Origin: VAUL01 sp964603155 | Lineage (GTDB): Bacteria > Desulfobacterota > Desulfuromonadia > Desulfuromonadales > BM103 | NCBI GenBank assembly: GCA_964603155.1 | Contig: CAZRTZ010000025.1 | Span: 1 to 35,685, forward strand | Length of the DNA: 35,685 bases | Direction of reading: 5' to 3' | Part shown: positions 22,542 through 30,010 of the stretch, piece after piece | Layout of the letters: each line of letters begins with the position of its first letter | How positions within the stretch are numbered: the stretch's first letter is position 1 | Program-made: the position numbers and the translations under genes | Notes under the pieces: generated by a model | Database searches by the model: none | The model's input: only the letters and a program-made list of their open reading frames with translations | What the model was told of the DNA's origin: nothing

Positions 22542-23491
22542 GATTCCTCGCCCTCCTTCCTGTTTTCCTCGCCATGGTCATCCTCGTGGCCATGCTCTTG
22601 CTTGTGCTTGGCCAGCAGATGGAACCCGGAAAAGAGGGCCGGCCAGATTGCCAGGACCATCGGTACCGTACTCAGGAAATCCTTGACGTTGGAGATGATC
22701 GGCTCGTTTGCCACCGTCACGTCGAATCCGACCTGCTCGAAGGACACCCCGGAAAGATACATCCAGCTGGTCCCTCCGAGTTCCTTCTCACCATAGAGAT
22801 GATCGACGTAGCGTTTGGGTTCGTTCTGGATGCGCTGGTGGGCGATCTTGATCAGATCCTTGCGCTTGCCGAAGGTCAGGGCCTGCTGCGGGCAGATCTC
22901 CACACAGGCAGGCGGGCGCCCGTTTTGCAGGCGGGTCTCGTAACAGAAGATGCACTTCTTGACGACCGGATCGAAGGCGCTCGAATAACTGTAGCCGGGG
23001 ATATTGAAGGGACAGGCGATCATGCAGTTGCGGCAGCCAACGCAGACTTTGGAGTTGTAGATCACCGCACCTTCCTGGGTTTTGGTATAGGCATTGACGA
23101 AGCAGGAGCTCAGACAGGCCGGTTCGTTGCAGTGGTTGCACTGGATTTTGCGATAAACCGGTGGCCCGCCACCCTCCGGGGTATAACGATTGACCACAGT
23201 GTAGGCCTTTTCGTCCGGACGCCGTTTCTGGGTCCCGCCGTGGAAGGTTTCGTCAAAAACCGACATGTCATCAAACGGCTTGTCTGGCGCCGGCAAGGCC
23301 TGCTCCTTGTTGCAGGCCGCCTCGCAACTGCGGCAACCGATGCAGCGAGTCAGGTCCACCAGCACCCCCATCCCTTCCGGGTAGCCGGCAAACGAACCGG
23401 CCGCCAGGGACTTGCCGGCCCCACAAAGCGTCGTCGCGGCGCATCCAGCCAGGCTGGCGGCAAGAAATCTGCGTCGACTGATTCCACTCAT
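22538..23491 (-). CDS. Tat-exported 4Fe-4S ferredoxin subunit (HybA/DmsB type)
   Basis: A 317-residue periplasmic iron-sulfur protein. The N-terminus SRRRFLAASLAG is a twin-arginine signal. Four cysteine groups for four [4Fe-4S] clusters are seen: CIGCRSCEAAC (50-60), CNHCNEPACLSSC (118-130), CVGCRNCMIAC (150-160) and CIFCYETRLQNGRPPACVEIC (from 180). A C-terminal helix (about 280-300) anchors it, followed by a His/Glu-rich tail. It links the pentaheme cytochrome to the NrfD-like subunit. The ATG 23491 follows GGAGAGTGGTC. Confidence 0.93.
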   Translation of the reverse strand: MSGISRRRFLAASLAGCAATTLCGAGKSLAAGSFAGYPEGMGVLVDLTRCIGCRSCEAACNKEQALPAPDKPFDDMSVFDETFHGGTQKRRPDEKAYTVVNRYTPEGGGPPVYRKIQCNHCNEPACLSSCFVNAYTKTQEGAVIYNSKVCVGCRNCMIACPFNIPGYSYSSAFDPVVKKCIFCYETRLQNGRPPACVEICPQQALTFGKRKDLIKIAHQRIQNEPKRYVDHLYGEKELGGTSWMYLSGVSFEQVGFDVTVANEPIISNVKDFLSTVPMVLAIWPALFSGFHLLAKHKQEHGHEDDHGEENRKEGEES

Positions 23492-23528
23492 GACCACTCT
23501 CCTTGGTTGATGGCGCTGGCCGCGCCTT

Positions 23529-24053
23529 TCAATGGGCTTTTGTCTGCGCCGCTTGCGGGGCATAGGCTCCGGAATAGAAGAGCTTGTCGCCCTGAGCATT
23601 CCGCGCATGGCAGTCGTTGCACCCGGTCGGGCCGCCGGAGTCCTGGTGACAGCCGAGGCAGTTCCAGTGATAGGCGGCCTTCAGCCCGGGTTTGTCGACA
23701 TGGTACTGGTGGCGGTCGTCGGCCTGGCGCTCCAGTTGCACCGCCGAGAACGGGTCGACCTCGTGGCAGCTCCCGCAGGCGACATTGGCACTTTTCGGGC
23801 TGGCGGCGTGGCAGCGGTTGCAGCGCTCGCCACCAGCGCCGTCACCGGTCGTATGGTGATGGCAGGTCGCGCAATCTCCGGCGATCTCGACATGCGCCGC
23901 ATGATCAAAGGTCACGGCGGCGTACAGATTCTGCAGCCGATCGAGGGTTACCTCCCCGGGAGCCTCGGTCGTGGCGGCTACGGCTTGCCCAGCCACACCC
24001 AGCAGAGCGGTGAGGACGATTCCGAGAATATGCAGGGACAGCAGTGGTTTCAT
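23529..24053 (-). CDS. pentaheme c-type cytochrome
   Basis: A 174-residue exported protein with a signal peptide (about 1-26) and five CxxCH sites at 61, 78, 93, 132 and 145. The arrangement of closely spaced sites with extra histidines (FDHAAHVE, CATCHHH) resembles class III (c3/c7-like) cytochromes that partner NrfC/HybA-type ferredoxins. It is the first catalytic gene of the quinol oxidase module, 37 bases before the ferredoxin gene. The ATG 24053 has AGGAGAGGATCC. It probably accepts electrons from the complex and passes them to the hexaheme cytochromes encoded downstream. Confidence 0.9.
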   Translation of the reverse strand: MKPLLSLHILGIVLTALLGVAGQAVAATTEAPGEVTLDRLQNLYAAVTFDHAAHVEIAGDCATCHHHTTGDGAGGERCNRCHAASPKSANVACGSCHEVDPFSAVQLERQADDRHQYHVDKPGLKAAYHWNCLGCHQDSGGPTGCNDCHARNAQGDKLFYSGAYAPQAAQTKAH

Positions 24054-24088
24054 AAGGATCCTCTCCTTTGCCGATGCAGAGCCGGCCA

Positions 24089-24256
24089 TCATTTGCCGGA
24101 ATCGCCCGAGCTCCGGTGCAGGTAGCGGTAGAACATCGGGAAGCTGATGAAAAACGCCAGACAGATCAGGTATTCGACCCCTTTGATATACTGGTAGAAA
24201 TCGACCAGGGTATAAACCTGATGCCATTCGCCAATCTGGTCCAGAAACTGTGACAT
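24089..24256 (-). CDS. 55-residue single-span membrane protein
   Basis: A short gene: MSQFLDQIGEWHQVYTLVDF, a helix of about 20 residues (VEYLICLAFFISFPMFYRY), then a basic tail ending SSGDSGK. The ATG at 24254-24256 is preceded by AAGGAGAGACGCC, an excellent ribosome site, and the gene sits 17 bases behind the preceding gene and 35 before the pentaheme gene. It is probably a small subunit of the membrane complex. No family recognised. Confidence 0.78.
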   Translation of the reverse strand: MSQFLDQIGEWHQVYTLVDFYQYIKGVEYLICLAFFISFPMFYRYLHRSSGDSGK

Positions 24257-24273
24257 GGCGTCTCTCCTTGCGT

Positions 24274-24525
24274 TCAGGCGCTCGGGGTCTCGGCATTCCG
24301 AGCCTCGGCCTTGGATTCCGTGCGATTGGCCAGCCCCTTGAGGAAGCCGATCAGCAGCATGAGCGACGGCATCAGCTGAACCACCACGATCAGGGCGCAG
24401 AAGGCCAGGAACAAGCCGATCAGCAGACCGCTTGAATAGGTCTTCGTGGTGTCGACCGCAAATGCGGGGACCGTTGATGCCACGGCCAGGGCCATCGTCA
24501 TTGTCAGGATGCGTACGTTTTTCAT
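24274..24525 (-). CDS. small membrane protein, paralogue of the first gene of the operon
   Basis: 83 residues: signal-like N-terminus (MKNVRILTMTMALAVASTVP) and one long hydrophobic segment ending in LLIGFLKGLA, then a charged tail. Its core (VVVQLMPSLMLLIGFLKGL) matches the gene at 25016-25252 (IIVSQLVPAVILFIGMLKGV) position by position. Function unknown. The ATG has GGAGATCGCC. It lies between a receiver-like gene and the 55-residue protein. Confidence 0.8.
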   Translation of the reverse strand: MKNVRILTMTMALAVASTVPAFAVDTTKTYSSGLLIGLFLAFCALIVVVQLMPSLMLLIGFLKGLANRTESKAEARNAETPSA

Positions 24526-24573
24526 GGCGATCTCCTTTGCGATGTTGCTGCGTATTTGCGGGGGAGTTTCGGC

Positions 24574-24972
24574 CTATTCAGCCGCCCCGTCGGAATGTTG
24601 TTTTTCGAATGCACACTTGACCGCTTGTCGCAACTCCTCTGCGTCGCCAGGGCGGCCCGGCTTGAGGGCATGGTAGAAAATCCCCTGGCTGCGCGTCCGG
24701 CGCAGCAACGATAGCGGCAGCTCACTGGCCACCAGGATGATGGCCAGGTTGCGATTACATTGCTTGAGGATCGGAATCAGTTCGCTGGCAAGCAGTTCGT
24801 CGAAACGGGTGCTGAGCAGTACGACCTGAGCGGTTCGCTTGAGGATTCCCGACAGCACGCCGGCAACTGTCGTTGGCACCGTAACCTCGTAGCCAGCCTC
24901 GATGAACAACTCCGCCATCTGTTTCCTGGTCGCGACATCTTCATCGGCGATGAGCAGTCCTTGGGGGGCCAT
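24574..24972 (-). CDS. receiver-like protein lacking the phosphoacceptor aspartate
   Basis: 132 residues with the length and pattern of a response-regulator receiver: the acidic pair in LLIADED (10-12), the hydrophobic strand VVLLS where Ser54 stands in place of the Asp, a small residue (VAS) at the Thr/Ser site and a conserved Lys-Pro (ALKPGRP). No output domain follows. Without the Asp it cannot be phosphorylated in the usual way and may act as a protein-protein adaptor. The ATG 24972 with GGAGGAGATC is preferred over an upstream GTG. It sits second in the cytochrome operon, unusual for a regulator. Confidence 0.78.
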   Translation of the reverse strand: MAPQGLLIADEDVATRKQMAELFIEAGYEVTVPTTVAGVLSGILKRTAQVVLLSTRFDELLASELIPILKQCNRNLAIILVASELPLSLLRRTRSQGIFYHALKPGRPGDAEELRQAVKCAFEKQHSDGAAE

Positions 24973-25015
24973 GATCTCCTCCACTCAACTCGGTAGGCGC
25001 TTCCTTTAGAAGCGT

Positions 25016-25252
25016 CTATTTGACCTTCTGCTCGGCAACATCGGCCTTATCCGACGAGGCGAACACCCCTTTGAGCATGCCGATGAACAGGATCACTGCC
25101 GGCACCAGTTGCGAAACGATGATCACGGCAAAGAACCCCGCAAACAGGTAGCCCAGCAACCCGACACCTTCGCCCTCGCCTCCCGGGGCGGCATAGGCTG
25201 CAGAAACGCCCCACAACAACATCCAACCCAAGCCTTTCATCGTCTTTTTCAT
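25016..25252 (-). CDS. small membrane protein, first gene of the cytochrome operon
   Basis: 78 residues: a signal-like or first transmembrane segment ending AAYAA, a Gly/Glu-rich linker (PGGEGEGVGLLGY), a second hydrophobic helix ending LFIGMLKGVF, then a charged tail. It is paralogous to the protein at 24274-24525. The ATG 25252 has GGAGACCGGCC, and a sigma-54 promoter lies about 50 bases upstream. Likely a small subunit or assembly protein of the membrane complex; no family recognised. Confidence 0.8.
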   Translation of the reverse strand: MKKTMKGLGWMLLWGVSAAYAAPGGEGEGVGLLGYLFAGFFAVIIVSQLVPAVILFIGMLKGVFASSDKADVAEQKVK

Positions 25253-25300
25253 GGCCGGTCTCCTTTATTGAATTGATGGCCGTTCTTGCTACACGGTTAG

Positions 25301-25316
25301 TGCATCGGGCATACCA
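25301..25316 (-). promoter_or_regulatory. sigma-54 promoter of the cytochrome operon
   Basis: Minus-strand TGGTATGCCCGATGCA has GG and GC at the exact 12-base spacing of -24/-12 elements, with TGG-A-G and TGCA matching the consensus. A sigma-54 activator gene lies directly upstream. Confidence 0.7.
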
Positions 25317-25412
25317 GTCTTAGGAAATTTTCATATTTTTCCACAAGCCATCGATTTCATTGAGTTTTCTGTTGTCGCGCGACGACGGGAAACCTCTGGG
25401 AAAAAAAGAGGA

Positions 25413-25433
25413 CTGTATAGACAACACATACAG
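25413..25433. promoter_or_regulatory. inverted repeat, candidate upstream activator site
   Basis: CTGTAT and ATACAG are perfect inverted 6-mers around a 9-base spacer, about 97 bases upstream of the sigma-54 promoter, the usual distance for enhancer sites of NtrC-type activators. The intergenic stretch 25253-25625 also holds a GTCGCGCGAC palindrome (25374-25383), a hairpin with an A-run loop (25511-25540) and a 17-base palindrome (25587-25603), and no gene. Confidence 0.5.
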
Positions 25434-25625
25434 GACAGGCCCAGCAAAAGAGCGAACCGCCCCGGGAACAGACGTTCAACATACTGATTTTAAATGGATT
25501 TCATCGGATACACCGCAGTGCATAAAAAAACTATGCGGTGCATGGTGGCGGGAAACACCGGCCGGCAAAGAGGGGAAGCGATGCCATCCGGCAGTCTGCC
25601 GGAGTTGCCGGACTGAGCGGTCAGG

Positions 25626-27050
25626 TCATGAGGACTCGGCGGGCTGACTCCGGCCGGTAATCCCCTGCTTCTTCAGCATGGCCTGAAAGTTGGGGCGAAG
25701 GATGCCGACTTCGTCGGCGGCGCGGGTGACGTTCCAACCGTTGCGCTCCAGGGCGCTGAGCAGAAAGGCCCGCTCCAACGGTTCAACCGCCTGTTCGCGC
25801 AGTTGGCGCTTGCGTTCCTTGAGTTCCTCAGCCGTCCTCGGGATGTCCTCCGTCGGCACATCGACAACCTCTCCGGCAACTTCGGGCAACTCCAGATCCT
25901 GGCACTGGATCAGCGTGCCCTGCGTCAGAACGACCGCACGTTCGATCAGGTTTTCCAGCTCGCGGACATTGCCGGGAAAATCATAGGCTTCCAGAGCACG
26001 CACGGCTTCAGGGGCGAAGCCGTGGATGTCCCTGAGGTTTTCTTCCGCAAATCGCTTCAGGAAATTTCCGGCCAGAAGCATCAGGTCCCCTCTGCGCTCG
26101 CGCAGCGGCGGCAAATCTATCGGGATGATATTGAGACGGAAGAAGAGATCGGAGCGGAACTCGCCGCGCACCACCATGTTGCGCAGGTTGCTGTTGGTCG
26201 CCGCAATCAGCCGGATATTGATCGGAACAGGCCGTGTGCCGCCGATCGGCGTGACCACCCGCTCCTGCAGCACGCGCAGCAGCTTGGCCTGGATGGCCAG
26301 ACTCAGGTTGCCGATTTCATCGAGCAGCAGCGTGCCGCCATCAGCCACTTCGAAGAGACCGCGCTTGGTCTGAATCGCCCCGGTGAACGAGCCCTTGACG
26401 TGCCCGAACAGTTCGCTTTCTAGGAGACTTTCCGCCAGCGAGTTGCAGTCGACCGCGACAAACGCCTGCTCGCGCCGCTGGCTATGATTATGGATGGCAC
26501 GGGCCACCAGTTCCTTGCCCGTACCACTTTCCCCGGCAATCAGCACCGTGCTGTCCGTCGGGGCGACCTGCAGGATACGCTGGTAAATCTTCTGCATCTT
26601 CAGGCTTTCGCCGACCAGGCGTTCAAACCCGTGCAGGTCCTGCAGTTCATGGCGCAGGTAGAGTTCGTCCACCAGCAACGCCCGGGAGTCAAGGGCCTTG
26701 CGAACCTTGGCGATGATCTCATCGTTGCCGAACGGCTTGGCCAGATAGTCGGCAGCGCCTTTTTGCATGGCCTCCACGGCACTTTCGATCGCCGCATAGC
26801 CGGTGATCAGGATAATCGGCATTCCGGGCTGAAGTACCCGCACCGCCTGCAGCAATTCAATTCCGTTCATCCCCGGCATTTTCAAATCGGTGATGAGCAG
26901 GTCGAAATTTTTCGTCTGCAGCAGACCCAGTGATCCCTGGCCGTTCGACTGCGTCTCGACCTCATAGCCTTCCAAGCCAAGGATACGGCGCAGCCCTTCG
27001 CGGATGACCGCATCATCATCAACCACCAGAATAGATTCCACCTTCTCCAT
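25626..27050 (-). CDS. sigma-54-dependent response regulator (NtrC family)
   Basis: A 474-residue activator. Receiver with the acidic DDD at 11-13 and phosphoacceptor D55 (LLITDLKMPG), AAA+ domain with Walker A GESGTGKE, the sigma-54 contact loop as GSFTGA in place of GAFTGA, Walker B GGTLLLDEIG, and an arginine-finger region (FRSDLFFRLN). The C-terminus has a Fis-type helix-turn-helix (WNVTRAADEVGILRPNFQAM). The kinase gene lies immediately upstream (19-base gap). The ATG 27050 has GAGGTGCTCA. It should activate the sigma-54 promoter at 25301-25316. Confidence 0.94.
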   Translation of the reverse strand: MEKVESILVVDDDAVIREGLRRILGLEGYEVETQSNGQGSLGLLQTKNFDLLITDLKMPGMNGIELLQAVRVLQPGMPIILITGYAAIESAVEAMQKGAADYLAKPFGNDEIIAKVRKALDSRALLVDELYLRHELQDLHGFERLVGESLKMQKIYQRILQVAPTDSTVLIAGESGTGKELVARAIHNHSQRREQAFVAVDCNSLAESLLESELFGHVKGSFTGAIQTKRGLFEVADGGTLLLDEIGNLSLAIQAKLLRVLQERVVTPIGGTRPVPINIRLIAATNSNLRNMVVRGEFRSDLFFRLNIIPIDLPPLRERRGDLMLLAGNFLKRFAEENLRDIHGFAPEAVRALEAYDFPGNVRELENLIERAVVLTQGTLIQCQDLELPEVAGEVVDVPTEDIPRTAEELKERKRQLREQAVEPLERAFLLSALERNGWNVTRAADEVGILRPNFQAMLKKQGITGRSQPAESS

Positions 27051-27069
27051 TGAGCACCTCTTCAATACG

Positions 27070-28707
27070 TCATCCGACGGCATGAGTGGTTGGCAGCTGG
27101 TTGCTGCCGAAGCGCGGTTCAGAGCACAACAACGGCAAATCCACAGTAAAGGTCGTACCACGATCAAGTTCACTTTCGACCGTTATCCGCCCCCCGTGGT
27201 TCTCGATTATCCCGTAGGAGACCGAAAGTCCCAGCCCGGTCCCGGAGAGACCGTTGACGGGTTGATCCTTGGTCGTGAAGAATGGGTCGAAGATCTTGGG
27301 GAGATTCTGCGGGCTGATGCCGTGGCCTGTGTCGGCAATGGTGGCTCTGAGCAGATTGTCTCGACAGTCTGACTGCATGGAAATGGTCAGACGGCCACCC
27401 TGCGGCATTGCCTGACAAGAGTTGACAAACATGTTGACGAAAACCTGCTCGACCTGGTTGGGATCGACCAGAATTTCGGGCAGACCCTCCTGATAGTTGC
27501 GGACGATCTCGATATTGACCAATGCCGCCTGATGCTCGACCATCGCCAGTGAGTTGTTCATGATTTCGGCCGGTGAGACCAGTTCCTTATTGGGGATTGA
27601 TTTTTTTGAGAATTCCAGCAATCGCTTGACAATCCCCGCACAGCGCCTCGCCTCGAAAACAATCGTCTGGGCATCACTGCGCACGTCCGCCGGCAGAAGC
27701 CGGTTGTTGGCCAGCAGCGTGGCAAACATCAGGATGCCGGACAGCGGGTTGTTGATTTCGTGGGCGATCCCCGCAACGAGTTCCCCGAGGGAGGCCAACT
27801 TCTCCGCGTGCAGCAGCTGGGCATGCATCCGGGCGATCTCGCTGGTGCGTTCCTCGATGCGCCTTTCAAGGGTTTCGGTCAGCTGCGAGTACTCCTGCTG
27901 AACCTTGCGCAGACGCACAGTCAGCAGGTTGAATGCGTTGGAGAGCTCACCCATTTCATCTTTGGATTTCAGTTCCACCCGGCCATCAAACTGCATGCTG
28001 GCAACGTCAGTGATATGCAGCAGGAGGCTGTTGACCGGTTGCACCACCAGCTGCTGAGTAAGCCAGACCAGACAGGCGACAAGAATCAGCAGCAGCGCCA
28101 TGGCAAAAGCCAGGATGTTTTTGCGGTAGGCGCTTGTCTGTAAGCCGACGCCGCGCAGGGAGGCTTCGATTTCCAGAAAACCAAGGGTCGGGGTTTCTGG
28201 GGTGTGGACGTGGCAGCTTGCTGCGGAGCAGACCGGCTGATTGGAGATCGGCGTCGTCACGCTGAGAGACTCTTCGCCGCGACAGTCCCTGACGACCCGG
28301 GTACTGGCAGTCATCGGCGGGAAAGTTTCCCCTAAGGCCGTGCAATGACATTGCCGGCACTCTGCCTCATTGACCGCGGAATTTAATAACTTGCCGATTT
28401 CATTGCGATGCGTCGAATAGCGTACGGTTCCATCCTTGTTGAACAAGCGAATGCGCGTGATTTTTTCATGGGTACTGACATCGTCCATTATCCGGTAAAC
28501 ATTTTCGAGATGCCCCTGCAGCATTTGCGTATGCGCAGTATGCAGAATGATTTCGCTTAGGGTTTCGGCATCGCCCTGGGCCTCTCTATGAAAAATCCCT
28601 GTCAGGGCCTCGATGGAGATAAAGGCAAACAGTGCGATCGTGCAGACCAGAACCAGGCCGGTTATCGCGGTAAACTTTCCGGCCAAGCCGACACGCGACA
28701 CCTTCAC
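27070..28707 (-). CDS. heme-sensing sensor histidine kinase
   Basis: About 545 residues. Two membrane helices flank a periplasmic domain with CRQCH (117-121) and a C-x4-CH site CSAASCH (160-166) followed by VH, both expected to carry c-type heme. A HAMP domain, a coiled coil and a full transmitter follow: the H box GIAHEINNPLSG, N box VNMFVNSCQAMP, and GISPQNLPKIFDPFFTTK with a GLSGTGLGLSV G box. It should phosphorylate the NtrC-type regulator encoded next. The GTG 28707 with GGAGGTGAAA is the start of choice. Confidence 0.92.
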   Translation of the reverse strand: MKVSRVGLAGKFTAITGLVLVCTIALFAFISIEALTGIFHREAQGDAETLSEIILHTAHTQMLQGHLENVYRIMDDVSTHEKITRIRLFNKDGTVRYSTHRNEIGKLLNSAVNEAECRQCHCTALGETFPPMTASTRVVRDCRGEESLSVTTPISNQPVCSAASCHVHTPETPTLGFLEIEASLRGVGLQTSAYRKNILAFAMALLLILVACLVWLTQQLVVQPVNSLLLHITDVASMQFDGRVELKSKDEMGELSNAFNLLTVRLRKVQQEYSQLTETLERRIEERTSEIARMHAQLLHAEKLASLGELVAGIAHEINNPLSGILMFATLLANNRLLPADVRSDAQTIVFEARRCAGIVKRLLEFSKKSIPNKELVSPAEIMNNSLAMVEHQAALVNIEIVRNYQEGLPEILVDPNQVEQVFVNMFVNSCQAMPQGGRLTISMQSDCRDNLLRATIADTGHGISPQNLPKIFDPFFTTKDQPVNGLSGTGLGLSVSYGIIENHGGRITVESELDRGTTFTVDLPLLCSEPRFGSNQLPTTHAVG

Positions 28708-28832
28708 TTTCACCTCCAGCCTAGAGCAGACAGCTAACGGCGACACCGACGACGCCACGATAGCCACAATCGGCCAGACGTCGGGTTTCTCCCTCTCTCA
28801 GACAAAATAATATTTTTTAATTATTTTAAACA

Positions 28833-28861
28833 AATATCTACCTGGAACCCGGCTTTGTCAA
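28833..28861 (-). promoter_or_regulatory. putative sigma-70 promoter of the kinase/activator pair
   Basis: Minus-strand TTGACA (28856-28861) and GATATT (28833-28838) with a 17-base spacer in an AT-rich stretch. A CGGCTT/AAGCCG palindrome (28850-28865) overlaps the -35 and might be an operator. Confidence 0.5.
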
Positions 28862-28911
28862 GCCGTTGGCACCCATAGGCAGCGGGGGGATGCTCTTGCA
28901 GGAGGGAGAGG

Positions 28912-29256
28912 CTAGGAAAGAGCGTTTTTCCGCTCAGGCTGCGCAGCGTTTTTATCGACACGCAGGGGCAAGCCACAGTGCAGGCACTTGCCTAAGGGCA
29001 GGAAGGTCGGGCCGTTGGTGTGGTAAGGCTTGTAGCACTGCGGACATTTGACGACGGTGGCCAGACCGACGGCGACGCACAGCAGGACGACCCACAGTGC
29101 AAATAGCTTGGCCATGACCGCGCTGGACAAGCCCAATTCCAGAACGAGCAGCAGTCCCGGCAGGTAAAGGAAGATTGTCCCCCAGAGCAGGAGGCGGCGC
29201 TTACGAATCGTTGACAGGCCAAGACGAATGGCGGCGAGATTCTGATTGTGATCCAT
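28912..29256 (-). CDS. small membrane protein with C-terminal zinc ribbon
   Basis: 114 residues: a basic helical N-terminus, two hydrophobic helices (about 25-43 and 45-66), then a zinc-ribbon-like segment with CPQC and CLHC. The family is not recognised. It lies 23 bases behind a single-domain response regulator gene in the same direction. No clear ribosome site is seen. A role in the signalling cluster is not shown by the sequence. Confidence 0.7.
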   Translation of the reverse strand: MDHNQNLAAIRLGLSTIRKRRLLLWGTIFLYLPGLLLVLELGLSSAVMAKLFALWVVLLCVAVGLATVVKCPQCYKPYHTNGPTFLPLGKCLHCGLPLRVDKNAAQPERKNALS

Positions 29257-29279
29257 CACGATGGAGACGGGAGTTCGGC

Positions 29280-29648
29280 TTAGCCCAGGAAGGCCTTGAT
29301 GTTCTCGATGATCATTGCGGACTTGAACGGTTTGGTCAGGTAGGCGTTGGCCCCGACCTCTTCGCCCCGCAGCATGTCTTCATGGCTGGCTTTTGCCGTC
29401 ACCATGATCACCGGGATATGCCTGGTTTCGTGATTGCTCTTAATCTGGCGGCAGACTTCAAAGCCATCGACCTCGGGGAGCATGACATCCAGTAGCACCA
29501 GGTCCGGCTGTCGATTTTCCAGGTAATCCAAAGCAGCCCGGCCATCGGCGACCCCTTCCACCAGATAACCCCGGGAGGATAATAGAAGGCATTCGAGTTT
29601 TCGCAACTCGTCCTGATCTTCTACAATCAATATTTCCTTTTTGCTCAC
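29280..29648 (-). CDS. single-domain response regulator
   Basis: 122 residues forming a receiver only, with the acidic ED at 10-11 (LIVEDQDE), phosphoacceptor D54 (LVLLDVMLP), the Thr in VIMVTAKA and TKPF with the conserved Lys. No output domain, so it may work as a CheY-like or phosphorelay protein. The GTG 29648 is preferred over a TTG two codons earlier because GGGA stands 8 bases before it. It precedes the zinc-ribbon membrane protein and the heme kinase. Confidence 0.88.
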   Translation of the reverse strand: MSKKEILIVEDQDELRKLECLLLSSRGYLVEGVADGRAALDYLENRQPDLVLLDVMLPEVDGFEVCRQIKSNHETRHIPVIMVTAKASHEDMLRGEEVGANAYLTKPFKSAMIIENIKAFLG

Positions 29649-29765
29649 GATCAACGTCCCTTGCGCAAGTGAGACCGGAGGTTCCCTGTAAGGGGAAGTG
29701 GGCAGGACCTACTGAGGACACAATAACATTAGTGGACATCAATCTGTCAAGGGAGGTTTATTTCT

Positions 29766-29924
29766 CTACTTTGAAAGCAGCTTGGCCCCGAGCCAGATGA
29801 AGACGATCGCCGCGGCGATCCCCGGCCAGAAATAGGGGGAGTTGCGCAGTGTTGCAAGCAGGTAGGAAAGGTCTCCGAACCATCCTCCGGAATTGGCACC
29901 CAAAACCGTTGCGTATTCGAGCAT
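29766..29924 (-). CDS. 52-residue membrane protein
   Basis: A short gene starting MLEYATVLGANSGGWFGDLS, with one hydrophobic helix near the C-terminus (FWPGIAAAIVFIWLGAKLL). The ribosome site GGAGGTGGGGG directly before the ATG at 29922-29924 is very strong. It follows ktrA by 86 bases in the same direction; the gap holds two small hairpins (AGTCTG/CAGACT at 29951-29967 and GGCTT/AAGCC at 29973-29985). Family not recognised; a small subunit connected with the transporter is a guess. Confidence 0.7.
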   Translation of the reverse strand: MLEYATVLGANSGGWFGDLSYLLATLRNSPYFWPGIAAAIVFIWLGAKLLSK

Positions 29925-30010
29925 CCCCCACCTCCGCTAACGCCGGTAACAGTCTGTTTATCAGACTCTGCAGGCTTTTCAAGCCCCGGAGGATAAGGAG
30001 CCCCTTCAGC

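Noticed and set aside
25253..25625. c-di-GMP (GEMM) riboswitch in the cytochrome operon leader
   Set aside because: Such riboswitches are common before Geobacter cytochrome genes, but the conserved GGGACGCAAAGCC-like core is absent here.
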